Shown here: positions 8,237 through 16,898 of the stretch, piece by piece
Layout of the letters: every line of letters begins with the position of its first letter
How positions within the stretch are numbered: the stretch's first letter is position 1
Assembly: GCA_964571605.1 (NCBI GenBank)
Contig: CAZNCS010000013.1
Coordinates: forward strand, 1 to 39,149
Source of the DNA: Leptospira_B sp964571605
Lineage (GTDB): Bacteria; Spirochaetota; Leptospiria; Leptospirales; Leptospiraceae
Direction: 5' to 3'
Length of the DNA stretch: 39,149 nucleotides
Notes under the pieces: generated by a model
The model's database searches: none
What the model was told of the DNA's origin: nothing
Seen by the model: only the letters and a program-made list of their open reading frames with translations
Made by a program: the position numbers and the translations under genes

Positions 8237-10513
8237 TTAAGAAGGACTTACAAATTCAGATTCTTCTTTTTTTCTGAAAATAAATTCTTTCCTAATTCCG
8301 TAAATTTCTGGCACGCCCACAGTGTTCATGGCCTGTTTCAGCCCTTCCGTATATTGTCCGATCAAAAACCGAACTCCTGCGACTCCCCCGCCCACTGCGG
8401 AAATTGCCATTGGCCTCCCGACTAAAACGGTGTTCGCTCCAAGAGCGTGCATTTTAAAAAGATCCGCACCACTTCGAACACCTCCATCCACGCAAATCGG
8501 AAAATCGGGTCCTAAAACTTCTCGAATTCCAGGAAGAACCCTTGCGGTTCCAGGCATATCGTCCAAAACACGGCCCCCATGGTTTGAGACTACGATCGCA
8601 TCCGCACCTGCATCTCTTGCGAGAAGCGCGTCTTGTGGACTCATTATACCTTTTACTATAAATGGAAGTTTTGTATAAGAACGAACTTTTGCGAGAGCAT
8701 CAAGCCCTCTTGTGACGGAAGGAATTTTTTTCTGAACTAGAGTTTTAAAATTCACAGCGTCTATATCCATTCCGAGGGCAATAATTCCTTGGGCCTCCGC
8801 TTCTTGGAATCTTTCTCGGATTAAACCTTCATCCTCTCTTGGTTTGCAGATCAGAATTCCTTCTCCACCTACTTTTTTCAGAGCTTCCAACATAATGAGA
8901 TATTTTTCAGGACTGGCACCATCGCCTAACCATGCAATGGTGCCGGAGGCCAAACAACCTTCCAATAAAACGGCCGCCAAAGTATATTCATCCATGGCGC
9001 CGCCGATATTCGTGATTGCACCGGTCATAGGAGCACTCATAAGAGAAGTGGAAAGTATTTTTCCTAAAAACTTCGCTCCTGTGTTTGCTTGTACATTTTC
9101 TCGGATGTATCTTGGAAGAATACTCCATTCTTCCAAAGCTTTTGAATTGTCTTGGAAGGTAAGCATCCTTCCGACTCCGCCCATTCCGGGGACTCCGGAA
9201 GCACAATCCGTACCGTCACAAACTTTACAAACCCAACAAACTTCTTTTCCGAATCGAATTCTTGCATTGGAAGCAATTTCTTTTTCGGAAATGGAATACA
9301 ATTCGTCCGAAGTGAATCGAACCGTCTCTAATACTTTTTCAAAAATACGCTCCGCTTGGGAAAGAGTATCCGCGGAAATAATCGCATGTCCCGTTTTTTC
9401 TATATTATTCGTAGGTTCCGGAATAATATCCCCGATTTTATGGAGAAGAAAAATATCCGTAACACCTTCTATCTTCTTTGCTTCTTCCAAACCTTCTATG
9501 GAAAGAAGTTTACCTTTGGGAGCAAGCAAGGCTCTTTCAATGGAAACACGATGAAACAAAGGTTCTAAATTATCTGGTTCTTCACCTAGCGCGATTAGTA
9601 TTGCGGCCCGGTTCAAATTGATTCCGCTGGAAAGTGGAAACGTAAAGGCGGACATGAATCCTCCGGAAAGTCTTGCAGCGATCTCTCCAACTTTTACTCC
9701 TGTGGGAGTTACTTTGATATCTCCTTTGCCTGCGCCACGAACGATACCCAAAGCTTGCATACCGCGAAACATGACGTCTTCGATTTCTTTCAAAATTGTT
9801 GGTGATAAAGCGGAGGGCATATTATGGCCCATCTCTATAAAATAAGGTTCTCTTTCTATAATTCTGTCCGCGATTCCAGTGATCGCGAATTTACCGTTCC
9901 AAGCCAAAGCGTCCACGGAGACCTCGGGACCTGGCATATATTCTTCCAAAATCATTTCGCCGGTGGGAGAATATTTTTTAGCGTGTTTGAATGCAGCCTG
10001 CAATTCTTCCCGGTTATTGACTTTTACAACACCCCTAGCACCCATATTATCCGCAGGTTTCATTACCAGAGGAAATGTTAAAAATTCTAGAGCGTCTCTT
10101 GTGTCTTGGATACTCCATACAGGAGCAAAACCGGGGATGGGAACTCCCGCTTTTTTCAGTCTTTCCCGCATCTTGACCTTATTCGAAGCGGCTTCCGCAT
10201 CTACAAATCGAATGCCCGGAAGATCCAAAGCGTTTGCAACTGCGGCAACCGTCATACTAGCATCCGTTCCTGCTGTGATGATTCCGTCGATTTTGGTAGT
10301 GCCCGCGAGTCTTTTGGCCTCTCTTACCATTCCTTCTATGTCCTTGGTGGACATGATCATAGGAAGATCGCAAATTTTTAAACCAGGAGCATCGGGATTC
10401 ATATCCGCTACTACAGTTCGTAGAAGCATAGTCTTGGCGGTTTGAATAATGGGAACTTGTAAAAGTCCTCCACCTATAATAAGAATCGTCTTGCCGGCGA
10501 TTTTTTTACTCAC
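8237..10513 (-). CDS. Fusion of ATP-grasp ligase and FMN-dependent 2-hydroxy-acid dehydrogenase
   Basis: 758 residues. Residues 8-105 form a Rossmann-like pre-ATP-grasp domain (ILIIGGGLLQ). Residues 110-310 are an ATP-grasp fold of the carbamoyl-phosphate synthase/PurK kind (Lys152 in VMKPADNMGARG, LEEYMPGPEVS, GEIAARLSGG). About 420-750 is an FMN-dependent alpha-hydroxy-acid oxidase/dehydrogenase barrel with Lys621 (FIVKGI) and catalytic His645 in SNHGGR, plus the late CVDGGVRSG and VLVGRP phosphate-binding loops. A cysteine cluster C-x2-C-x2-C-x4-C (426, 429, 432, 437) opens the second half and could hold an Fe-S cluster. So one chain has an ATP-dependent carboxylate-amine (or similar) ligase and a flavin dehydrogenase; substrates are unknown. 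The GTG start overlaps the mnmA stop (GTGA), indicating coupling with mnmA. Confidence 0.85.
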   Translation of the reverse strand: MSKKIAGKTILIIGGGLLQVPIIQTAKTMLLRTVVADMNPDAPGLKICDLPMIMSTKDIEGMVREAKRLAGTTKIDGIITAGTDASMTVAAVANALDLPGIRFVDAEAASNKVKMRERLKKAGVPIPGFAPVWSIQDTRDALEFLTFPLVMKPADNMGARGVVKVNNREELQAAFKHAKKYSPTGEMILEEYMPGPEVSVDALAWNGKFAITGIADRIIEREPYFIEMGHNMPSALSPTILKEIEDVMFRGMQALGIVRGAGKGDIKVTPTGVKVGEIAARLSGGFMSAFTFPLSSGINLNRAAILIALGEEPDNLEPLFHRVSIERALLAPKGKLLSIEGLEEAKKIEGVTDIFLLHKIGDIIPEPTNNIEKTGHAIISADTLSQAERIFEKVLETVRFTSDELYSISEKEIASNARIRFGKEVCWVCKVCDGTDCASGVPGMGGVGRMLTFQDNSKALEEWSILPRYIRENVQANTGAKFLGKILSTSLMSAPMTGAITNIGGAMDEYTLAAVLLEGCLASGTIAWLGDGASPEKYLIMLEALKKVGGEGILICKPREDEGLIRERFQEAEAQGIIALGMDIDAVNFKTLVQKKIPSVTRGLDALAKVRSYTKLPFIVKGIMSPQDALLARDAGADAIVVSNHGGRVLDDMPGTARVLPGIREVLGPDFPICVDGGVRSGADLFKMHALGANTVLVGRPMAISAVGGGVAGVRFLIGQYTEGLKQAMNTVGVPEIYGIRKEFIFRKKEESEFVSPS

Positions 10514-11664
10514 GGAAGAACGGTAGCTCCAATCTCTGTATTTTCCAAAACAGCAAGATCCGATTTTTCATACGTGATCACGCTATGTTTGCGGATAATT
10601 CCTCCGCCCAGAAGGTATTTTCCATCTAACGGATAGAAGACAGCGGATTGTCCCGGCGCCACACCTTTGACTTCTTCCAAAGGATACACACGAACGATAT
10701 CCGCTTCTCTTACTACTTTTGCGCGAATCGGACGAGATCTGTATCGGACTTGGACCCTACATTCGGATTCTTCCGAAGTTCCGGCCGGAGTCCATGCTTG
10801 CAGATTCAAATCTTCTACGATAAAAGATTCCACAAAAGTTTGGCGTTCTTCTGCGAGTACAACAGTTCCATCGTCTTGGATGGAGATCACATACAATGGA
10901 GTTTTCCATGCGATTCCCAGACCTTTACGTTGTCCGATCGTGAAATTTTCTTTTCCAGTATGTTGCCCAATCACTTGCCCGTTTTGTAATTTAAACGATC
11001 CGGGAGTGAACGTAATATTTTTTTTGGCCAAAAATTTTCTGTAATCGTTTTCCGGAATAAAACAAATCTCTTGTGATTCCGCTTTTTCGGCCACTGGAAG
11101 TCCCATTCTTCTAGCAATCTCACGAACTTCGGGTTTGGTCATACCACCCAAAGGAAAAATCGTATTGCTTAGATTTTCCTGAGACAATCCGTACAAATAA
11201 TACGTTTGGTTTTTATTCAGATCTTCCGCGTCGGAGACTGCGTATCTACCGTTTATTTCTTCAATCCGGGCATAATGGCCTGTGGCTATTTTATCGATTC
11301 CTAATGCTTTTGCCTTTTCGAATAAGGCGCCGAATTTCACGAAAGTATTACATTCCACGCAAGGATTCGGAGTTTTTCCGTCCTTGTAATCGTTTACAAA
11401 ACGATCGATCACTTTCTCTTGGAAAAGTTTTTCCATCTTGATTACATAAAATGGAATGTTCAAAGAAAGACCAACATCTCTCGCATCCCGAATATCTTCG
11501 GGGGAACAGCAGGATTTTTTTGTAGTATCGCAGGCAGGGGCCTCGTATTCCCAAGTGCGAAGATTGACTCCGATCACTTCGTAACCTTCTTCCATTAGAA
11601 GACCTGCAGTGACAGCGCTATCCACGCCTCCGCTCATTGCCACTATGATCTTTCCTTTGCTCAC
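10510..11664 (-). CDS. mnmA: tRNA-specific 2-thiouridylase
   Basis: MnmA uses ATP and a persulfide relay to make 2-thiouridine at wobble U34 of tRNA Lys, Glu and Gln. The protein shows the PP-loop AMSGGVDS (9-16), the nucleophile Cys102 in NPCVECN and the second catalytic Cys201 in SQEICFIPE, plus the C-terminal IGQRKGLG and VRYRS blocks. I start it at GTG 11662-11664, giving 384 residues, because SKGKIIVAMSGG then begins directly as in other MnmA proteins. That GTG overlaps the upstream protease stop as GTGA. A longer frame to 11745 would add 27 residues that do not fit the family. The next gene, the ATP-grasp/FMN fusion, follows with another GTGA overlap. Confidence 0.95.
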   Translation of the reverse strand: MSKGKIIVAMSGGVDSAVTAGLLMEEGYEVIGVNLRTWEYEAPACDTTKKSCCSPEDIRDARDVGLSLNIPFYVIKMEKLFQEKVIDRFVNDYKDGKTPNPCVECNTFVKFGALFEKAKALGIDKIATGHYARIEEINGRYAVSDAEDLNKNQTYYLYGLSQENLSNTIFPLGGMTKPEVREIARRMGLPVAEKAESQEICFIPENDYRKFLAKKNITFTPGSFKLQNGQVIGQHTGKENFTIGQRKGLGIAWKTPLYVISIQDDGTVVLAEERQTFVESFIVEDLNLQAWTPAGTSEESECRVQVRYRSRPIRAKVVREADIVRVYPLEEVKGVAPGQSAVFYPLDGKYLLGGGIIRKHSVITYEKSDLAVLENTEIGATVLP

Positions 11665-12722
11665 TTGTCCCGCCCCGTTTCCTTTCCTACTATACCAATA
11701 AGACTCCGTTTTGTGTCCAAAAGAATTCGATAGTTTTCCATCCAATTCCGCCCCAATATCCCCACGATTCCCTTCCTATAATCGGAATGCAAAGCCTCCG
11801 GAGGAATTCCACCCGGAAAGGCTTCCAATTCAGGCACACAAAAGCCCATTCCTTCCCGGGCATTTCTAACAAAAACCGGGCAAAATGGGCTGATCAATCT
11901 GGTTTTGGCTTTGAGTTTCCCGCCGCCGAAATTAAATACTGTGGTCTCTTTTCCTTCTTTGTATTCCGGCGGATTATTTCCTTTTAAAACTTCCCAATCT
12001 AAAACGGAATATTCGGCGCCTGTATCCAAAATCCAAGATTCCATTTTTACACTCGGAGGACGAATCAGTACTACAGTCGGTTGTCCAAAACGAACCAGCA
12101 TAGGAATCATTTCATCCTCTTGGAATCCGGGAGGAAGTTTGGAATCTATTTTGGATTTCCAAATCGAAACCCTCTCCGGAAGTTCCAAAGAAACCACAAG
12201 CCCTATAAAAGCGTTCATCCCCAGGATACCGTCGACTCTCAATTCTTTAGGAAAGGTATGAGAATAAAATTCAGTGGATTCGAAAGTTTTCACGTTCCAG
12301 ACAAAAAGATCGGATTTTAGAGTTTTGCGAACGGATTGCACTGCTCCCCCCGGAAAACTCGCGCTCAAAAATTTCTGAGGAGAATTTTCCGGAAAATAAT
12401 CCTCTTCTAAAAAAGATACGAAGGCTCCCGTATCGACTAGAAATCGTAAAGGTTCTTTTCCTTCTTCCATAGAGAGGTATAAAACCGGAAGATGATCCAC
12501 ATTTTTCAGAGGCAATCGGATCCAAAGACCATCCGCTTCTTTCTGGTATTCGATGGGGCCGGAAAATAAATTGCGGACCTCGAATGTGGTACAACGAAAC
12601 AAAAACGAAGAAAAGATGAGAACGAGAAGGATAGATCGAAAAGAAATATTAGAATTTTTAGATATTCTAAAAGATTCCAGGTTGATACCGGCGCCAAAGG
12701 AAACTGGTAGGAAAATATTCAA
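11661..12722 (-). CDS. Retropepsin-like aspartyl protease, probable lipoprotein
   Basis: 353 residues (TTG start at 12722 as drawn; no ATG or GTG lies nearby, so the start is uncertain). A hydrophobic segment (about 29-43) ends in SFLFRC, an acceptable leptospiral lipobox. Two half-sites follow: LVDTGAFVSFL (about 115-125) and ILDTGAEYSVLD (about 231-242). These are the paired DTG aspartates of a pepsin/retropepsin fold within one chain, with the later GIVGILGRNWM matching the downstream flap/ILG motif. The protein is likely a periplasmic or outer-membrane-anchored protease; the substrate is unknown. Its TGA stop overlaps the GTG start of mnmA. Confidence 0.72.
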   Translation of the reverse strand: MNIFLPVSFGAGINLESFRISKNSNISFRSILLVLIFSSFLFRCTTFEVRNLFSGPIEYQKEADGLWIRLPLKNVDHLPVLYLSMEEGKEPLRFLVDTGAFVSFLEEDYFPENSPQKFLSASFPGGAVQSVRKTLKSDLFVWNVKTFESTEFYSHTFPKELRVDGILGMNAFIGLVVSLELPERVSIWKSKIDSKLPPGFQEDEMIPMLVRFGQPTVVLIRPPSVKMESWILDTGAEYSVLDWEVLKGNNPPEYKEGKETTVFNFGGGKLKAKTRLISPFCPVFVRNAREGMGFCVPELEAFPGGIPPEALHSDYRKGIVGILGRNWMENYRILLDTKRSLIGIVGKETGRDK

Positions 12723-12877
12723 AGTAGATTCTCTGCGGATACTTGTAAGAGGTGAAAGTTTCCGATTCTTAAAAGAATTCCGATTTTACTCGGAAATCGA
12801 TCCTTTTTTCTACAAAGATATACCTAAAAAAAGACCAGCTTTCGTTAGATCGAAATCGTTCGGAAAGCTACTGGTTT

Positions 12878-13108
12878 CTAGATGAGTTTTTTAATACAAC
12901 GGGAGTTCGGGCAGCGGGTATGATCGATCACACAATCCCTGTATTCGATCCCGGTTTGAGCATCCTTAGCCTTGTACTCTATAAAACATGCGTACGGAGA
13001 AAAATCGAACTCTTCCCGACCAAGCGCTCTATTCCGGATTCTTCTTCCCAGTTCGGCTTCGTCGATCTGGCTGATATAATAATGTTCCAGCTCAAGATGT
13101 TTTTCCAT
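12878..13108 (-). CDS. Small hypothetical protein
   Basis: 76 residues starting at ATG 13106-13108 (MEKHLELEHYY), with AGAAGGAG immediately upstream but unusually close. A longer TTG form to 13147 would add 13 residues. The sequence is charged and has no signal peptide. The C-terminus contains three cysteines in DCVIDHTRCPNSRC, which with His could form a small metal site, though this is speculation. I do not recognise the family. It lies between the diguanylate cyclase and the protease, on the same strand as both. Confidence 0.5.
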   Translation of the reverse strand: MEKHLELEHYYISQIDEAELGRRIRNRALGREEFDFSPYACFIEYKAKDAQTGIEYRDCVIDHTRCPNSRCIKKLI

Positions 13109-13175
13109 GCTCCTTCTTTCGGCATAAAACCGAAAATGGATAACCAAAAAAACGGGCTAAAAACCGAAAGGAACG

Positions 13176-14240
13176 CTAATTACGGACGGGTACCTGGAAG
13201 GAAATGGTTCTGTTTTTACCGGAATGTTTGGCCTCGTACAAGGCCTTATCCGCTCTTTCTATCAAATCCTTATTATTACGATCGCTGGCCCAAAATTCGG
13301 AAACTCCAATGGAAAGGGTCACTTTTAAATCGGGACCTCCGTTCGGATTCGGAATGGAATTAGATTCCACCGCCTTCCTCAAACGTTCTCCCATTTCGTA
13401 ACCTCGTTTCATATCCGCTCCCGGCATGACCAAACAGAATTCCTCTCCGCCATATCGGGCGGCGATATCATGTTTGCCGGTGCATTTGATCAGCTGTTTT
13501 GCAACTTCGATTAGGACCTGGTCCCCGGCTTGGTGACCGTGGGTATCGTTGAATTTTTTAAAATTATCCACGTCGGTAAAAAGAAGTGCCAAATTGGTTC
13601 TTTTTTTACGGCAACGTTCCATTTCTTCCTTCAATTTGGTTTGGAAGTAATGGTGTACTTTCAGTCCGGTCATCATATCCACTGTGGCTAGTTCGTACAG
13701 TCTGGAATTCTCCACTGCGATTCCCGCAAGAGTGGAAAGAGTCGTAAGGAAGTCCCTATCCTCTTCCATCCATTCTCCCATGGTGATTTTTTCACCCAGT
13801 AGAAGAAGACCGTTCACTTTACCTTTTGCGTTCAGAGGAATAATCAAATCCCCGCCGATTTTTCTTAAAAATTCGAGTTCCGGACTTAGACCCATGGCTT
13901 CTTCCACTTGGTCTGGAGTCATCGCTTTCAATTTAGTTTCTAAAAACGTAATTAAAGGAGCGTCCGTTTTCATTCGAAAACCGGAATCGTCCTCGGCGAG
14001 ATCGAAACCTTTAAAACTAGGCTCGAGTTCGAAATAATTGGAATCGGCTTCCGGCGCTAAAAAGATAGCTGCGCTCAATGTCTGGAGTTGGGCCAGACAA
14101 ATATTTAGAATAGCATCAATTAGATACTTATAATCCAGTGTGGAATTAAGAGCCTTACTGATCTCGAGAAGTTGTTTCTGATCATAGATCTTCTTCTCAT
14201 AGTACTCGATCATTAATGGATCATTGTCTTTTCCGATCAA
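13176..14240 (-). CDS. Diguanylate cyclase with N-terminal GAF domain
   Basis: 354 residues, TTG start with GGGAG eight bases before it (an internal ATG exists at residue 10). A short helical lead-in (EKKIYDQKQLLEISKAL) is followed by a GAF-type sensor domain (about 25-180) and a GGDEF domain (about 188-350). The active loop is RYGGEEF, with the metal Asp in LFTDVDNFKKFND, so c-di-GMP synthesis should be intact. The inhibitory I-site RxxD that normally precedes the loop reads GKHD, so product inhibition through that site is probably absent. No transmembrane helix is seen, hence cytoplasmic. The ligand of the GAF domain is unknown. Confidence 0.9.
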   Translation of the reverse strand: MIGKDNDPLMIEYYEKKIYDQKQLLEISKALNSTLDYKYLIDAILNICLAQLQTLSAAIFLAPEADSNYFELEPSFKGFDLAEDDSGFRMKTDAPLITFLETKLKAMTPDQVEEAMGLSPELEFLRKIGGDLIIPLNAKGKVNGLLLLGEKITMGEWMEEDRDFLTTLSTLAGIAVENSRLYELATVDMMTGLKVHHYFQTKLKEEMERCRKKRTNLALLFTDVDNFKKFNDTHGHQAGDQVLIEVAKQLIKCTGKHDIAARYGGEEFCLVMPGADMKRGYEMGERLRKAVESNSIPNPNGGPDLKVTLSIGVSEFWASDRNNKDLIERADKALYEAKHSGKNRTISFQVPVRN

Positions 14241-14396
14241 GTTGGAATCTCCCAGTCCTAAATTGAAAAGATACTCATTTCGCTAAAATCCGTATGTTCG
14301 TAAACGGACTTCGGTCAATACCTGAGGTCGATACGCACGAGGTAGTAGCATCAAAAAGCTTTCCTCGGGGAAATCAAACTCTTTTTACTTTTTCAT

Positions 14397-14425
14397 TTGA
14401 CTTTAAGCCTAGGTCGAGGAATCAT
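14397..14425 (+). promoter_or_regulatory. Likely promoter of the initiator tRNA gene
   Basis: TTGACT (14397-14402) and AATCAT (14420-14425) are separated by 17 bases and end 12 bases before the mature tRNA 5' end. The -35 box is good and the -10 box poor, so the call is tentative. Confidence 0.4.
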
Positions 14426-14435
14426 GGTTTCAGAT

Positions 14436-14510
<75 letters not shown>

Positions 14511-14635
14511 GATCTGCTGATCTAAAAACATTATCCTCAAAAGTAGAGAAAGAGACGTTTAAAAACTTTCTTTTCATACTTTTTCCTTTCTTTTCATCCA
14601 AAAAAGAAACGATTCCCTGACTCACATAATCCTTT

Positions 14636-15418
14636 TTACTTAGTTCCCAATTCTTGGGATCTTTCCGCTGCTCGTTTCACTGCAGATAAGACTGCGAAAG
14701 CAAATTTATTTTTTTCCAATTCTTCCAAACCTGCGATCGTTGTTCCGCCGGGAGAAGTTACTTTATTCTTCAAAACTTCCGGATGCCCGTCTCCATTCTT
14801 TTCTATTTCTTTGGAAAGAAGGGTTGCTGTTCCTAAAACCGTTTGTATGGACAATGCGAGAGCTTGTGTATACGGAAGTCCAGTCGCAACTCCTCCTTCT
14901 GCAAGACTTTGGATAAACCGAAGTACATATGCCGGGCCTGAACCGGACAAACCTGTCACTGCATCGAGAAGACTTTCTTTACTCAGTTCCAAACAATAAG
15001 AAATCGGAGAAAATATTTCAATTAGACTCTCATACAATTCGGAATCTCCAAAATATCCTAAAGCGCCCTCTCCCACTAAAATTGGTAGATTGGGCATGAT
15101 ACGGACTACTTTGGATCCGGAAGGAGAGGAATTTCTTAAAGTGGCGGTATCAATTCCTGCGGCTACGGAAAGAATCTTTTTAGGCCCTTCCAGGGATTGG
15201 AGGGTTTTTGCGACTTCTCCCGGTTTTATCGCAATAATCAGTAAATCCGCCTTCTTTTGGAAAGTTTTCCAATCTGATTCGAGTTCGATTCCTTTTGTTT
15301 TTTTAAGGTCCAGGTACGGATCGAATCCGATCACTTGTAATTTTCTGGTTTTGAGGGATTTATAAATAGCCCCACCCATATTACCGCAACCTACGACTCC
15401 GATTATTTGATCTTTCAT
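14636..15418 (-). CDS. proC: Pyrroline-5-carboxylate reductase
   Basis: ProC catalyses the NAD(P)H-dependent last step of proline synthesis. The 260 residues open with the nucleotide-binding GVVGCGNMGGAI and contain VRIMPNLPILVGEGALGYF, the signature LSGSGPAYVLRFIQSLAEGGVA-type block and KNKVTSPGGTT near the end, all typical of ProC. Length is normal. The ATG overlaps the stop of the YggS-type gene by four bases (ATGA), a very common gene pair in bacteria. Confidence 0.96.
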   Translation of the reverse strand: MKDQIIGVVGCGNMGGAIYKSLKTRKLQVIGFDPYLDLKKTKGIELESDWKTFQKKADLLIIAIKPGEVAKTLQSLEGPKKILSVAAGIDTATLRNSSPSGSKVVRIMPNLPILVGEGALGYFGDSELYESLIEIFSPISYCLELSKESLLDAVTGLSGSGPAYVLRFIQSLAEGGVATGLPYTQALALSIQTVLGTATLLSKEIEKNGDGHPEVLKNKVTSPGGTTIAGLEELEKNKFAFAVLSAVKRAAERSQELGTK

Positions 15419-16080
15419 GCTCTATCTCCGAATATTGCAGTTCCGATTCTTAGATAATCGGCACCTTCTTCGATGGCGATCCGATAGTCTCCGGACATTC
15501 CCATCGATACTTTTCCATCGGGAAGAAATTCTTTTCTGATCTCGGAAAGTTCCCGAAAAACTTTCCGTGTTTCTTGTAAATCTCCGGAACTAGGACCCAT
15601 GGTCATTAATCCCTCCAGTTTACAATATTCTCCGGAATATGCCGAACCGTTTTTTAAAATTTCCAGAAGTTCTTTTTTGGAGAATCCGGATTTTGTTTCT
15701 TCGTCGGTTAAATTGACCTGCAAAAAAAATCCAAGACGCCAATGGTCCTTTTCCATTCGATTTTTCAACTCGTCCAAAAGTTTTTTCGAACCCAAACCGT
15801 GAACATAAGAAAACATTCCCGTATACTTTCGAATATGCGAAGATTGGACAGGACCTATATGATGCAGAATAAAATCTTTTCCGGGAATTCCCAGATCTTT
15901 AAACTTTTCCAGTCCTTCCTGGACTCGATTTTCTCCGAAATGTAGGACTCCAGCTAAAAGCGCTTCCTGCACTTTTTCTTTGGGCTGGAATTTGGAAACC
16001 GCGATCAGAGTAGGAACCGTCGGAACGCCAAAAGACTCGATTTCCCGTATTATGGAATGATAATTTTCTGAAACTCCCAC
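15415..16080 (-). CDS. PLP homeostasis protein, YggS/YlmE/PROSC type
   Basis: 221 residues, GTG start. The PLP-binding Lys is in LIAVSKFQP (about residue 29), followed by HFGENRVQEG, HHIGPVQSSH (the usual phrase is HFIGxLQxxK, so slightly divergent) and the late MGMSGDYRIAIEEG and LRIGTAIFG blocks that hold the PLP phosphate. Members of this family bind PLP without enzymatic activity and balance cytosolic PLP and amino-acid pools. It lies between the unknown membrane protein (26-base gap) and proC (4-base overlap). Confidence 0.95.
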   Translation of the reverse strand: MGVSENYHSIIREIESFGVPTVPTLIAVSKFQPKEKVQEALLAGVLHFGENRVQEGLEKFKDLGIPGKDFILHHIGPVQSSHIRKYTGMFSYVHGLGSKKLLDELKNRMEKDHWRLGFFLQVNLTDEETKSGFSKKELLEILKNGSAYSGEYCKLEGLMTMGPSSGDLQETRKVFRELSEIRKEFLPDGKVSMGMSGDYRIAIEEGADYLRIGTAIFGDRA

Positions 16081-16106
16081 TGTATTCGAGGTCTTCGATT
16101 CGGAAT

Positions 16107-16799
16107 TTATTCCGCTTGCGATTTTTTCTTTAATCCGGAGATTTCTTTTTCCAAAATTTCCACTCGTTTGGAAAGCGGGAGTTTTTTCCTCTTTATCTGG
16201 GAAGTTTTGGAGGATTTGACTCCCAATTTTTTTTCCAAACGAACCACTCGTTTTTCCAAAGAACTCAATCTGGCATTCACGTTAGTATGACGTTTTGTTT
16301 TTTTATATTTCGATCTGTGATGAGTTTTTGATTTTTTATATTTAGGAACATCATCGTAATCGATTTTATCTTCTAACACTCTTGTTTTAGCGGAGGGAAT
16401 TTCTTCTCTTTCTATGGATTCTTTTTTTTCGTTTCTAATATTAGAGTCCGATTTTTCGGAAGATTTGGAAGTTTTGGTTTCCTTTTTTTCCGCTCCTAAA
16501 CCGGGCATTTCATAATCCGTTTTAGGCAAGGGTTGAGAAGAAGGTTCCGACGGGAGTTCCTTCGTTTTAGTAGGTTCCGAATCGAAGTTCTGATTGGGAG
16601 AAAGATCCTTTCCGCTCGGAACCTCGTCCATTGGGATAATTTCTCTTTCTCTAGCGATATTTTCCGCTACCGGACTTCCTTGTTTTTCTTTGATCCAACC
16701 ATAAATTTGGTCTCCCTTCAAAACGACGTAAATGATAAGAATCCCGAATAAAAGGACTAGGAGCCCGCCAAGGAGGATTTTGAGAATATCCCGGTTCAT
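16107..16799 (-). CDS. Lysine-rich single-pass membrane protein, function unknown
   Basis: 230 residues. One N-terminal membrane helix (about 7-27) is followed by a low-complexity region rich in Pro, Ser, Glu and Lys (40-145), a very basic stretch (HHRSKYKKTKRH, about 160-171), and two short heptad-like coiled-coil segments (LSSLEKRVVRLEKKLG and LSKRVEILEKEISGLKKK). I recognise no family. Topology suggests a short cytoplasmic N-terminus and a basic, helical periplasmic tail; the reverse orientation is also possible. It is the first gene of the operon with the YggS-type gene and proC, and diverges from the FlaA-like gene across 99 bases (16800-16898). Confidence 0.65.
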   Translation of the reverse strand: MNRDILKILLGGLLVLLFGILIIYVVLKGDQIYGWIKEKQGSPVAENIAREREIIPMDEVPSGKDLSPNQNFDSEPTKTKELPSEPSSQPLPKTDYEMPGLGAEKKETKTSKSSEKSDSNIRNEKKESIEREEIPSAKTRVLEDKIDYDDVPKYKKSKTHHRSKYKKTKRHTNVNARLSSLEKRVVRLEKKLGVKSSKTSQIKRKKLPLSKRVEILEKEISGLKKKSQAE

Positions 16800-16898
16800 A
16801 AAATACCTATATACAAATATCGGCTTTGCGTCGGTTGAAATTGGGCAAAAAACATCGTATCTCTCACGGAATCCCTTAAATCTACCGAAAGAACTAGG

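Noticed and set aside
8844..9554. Long plus-strand frame (236 codons) opposite the ATP-grasp/FMN gene
   Set aside because: Its composition is that of an antisense shadow and the minus-strand protein has clear domains across the same bases.
9879..10445. Plus-strand frame of 188 codons
   Set aside because: Antisense shadow of the ATP-grasp domain; no recognisable features.
11665..11745. Longer mnmA start with 27 extra residues
   Set aside because: The added residues do not match the MnmA N-terminus and lie inside the protease gene; the GTGA overlap start fits better.
12553..12885. Plus-strand frame of 110 codons overlapping the protease 5' end
   Set aside because: Overlaps a gene with conserved DTG motifs, has no clear start signal and Arg/Lys/Phe-biased shadow composition; a small real gene in 12723-12885 cannot be excluded.
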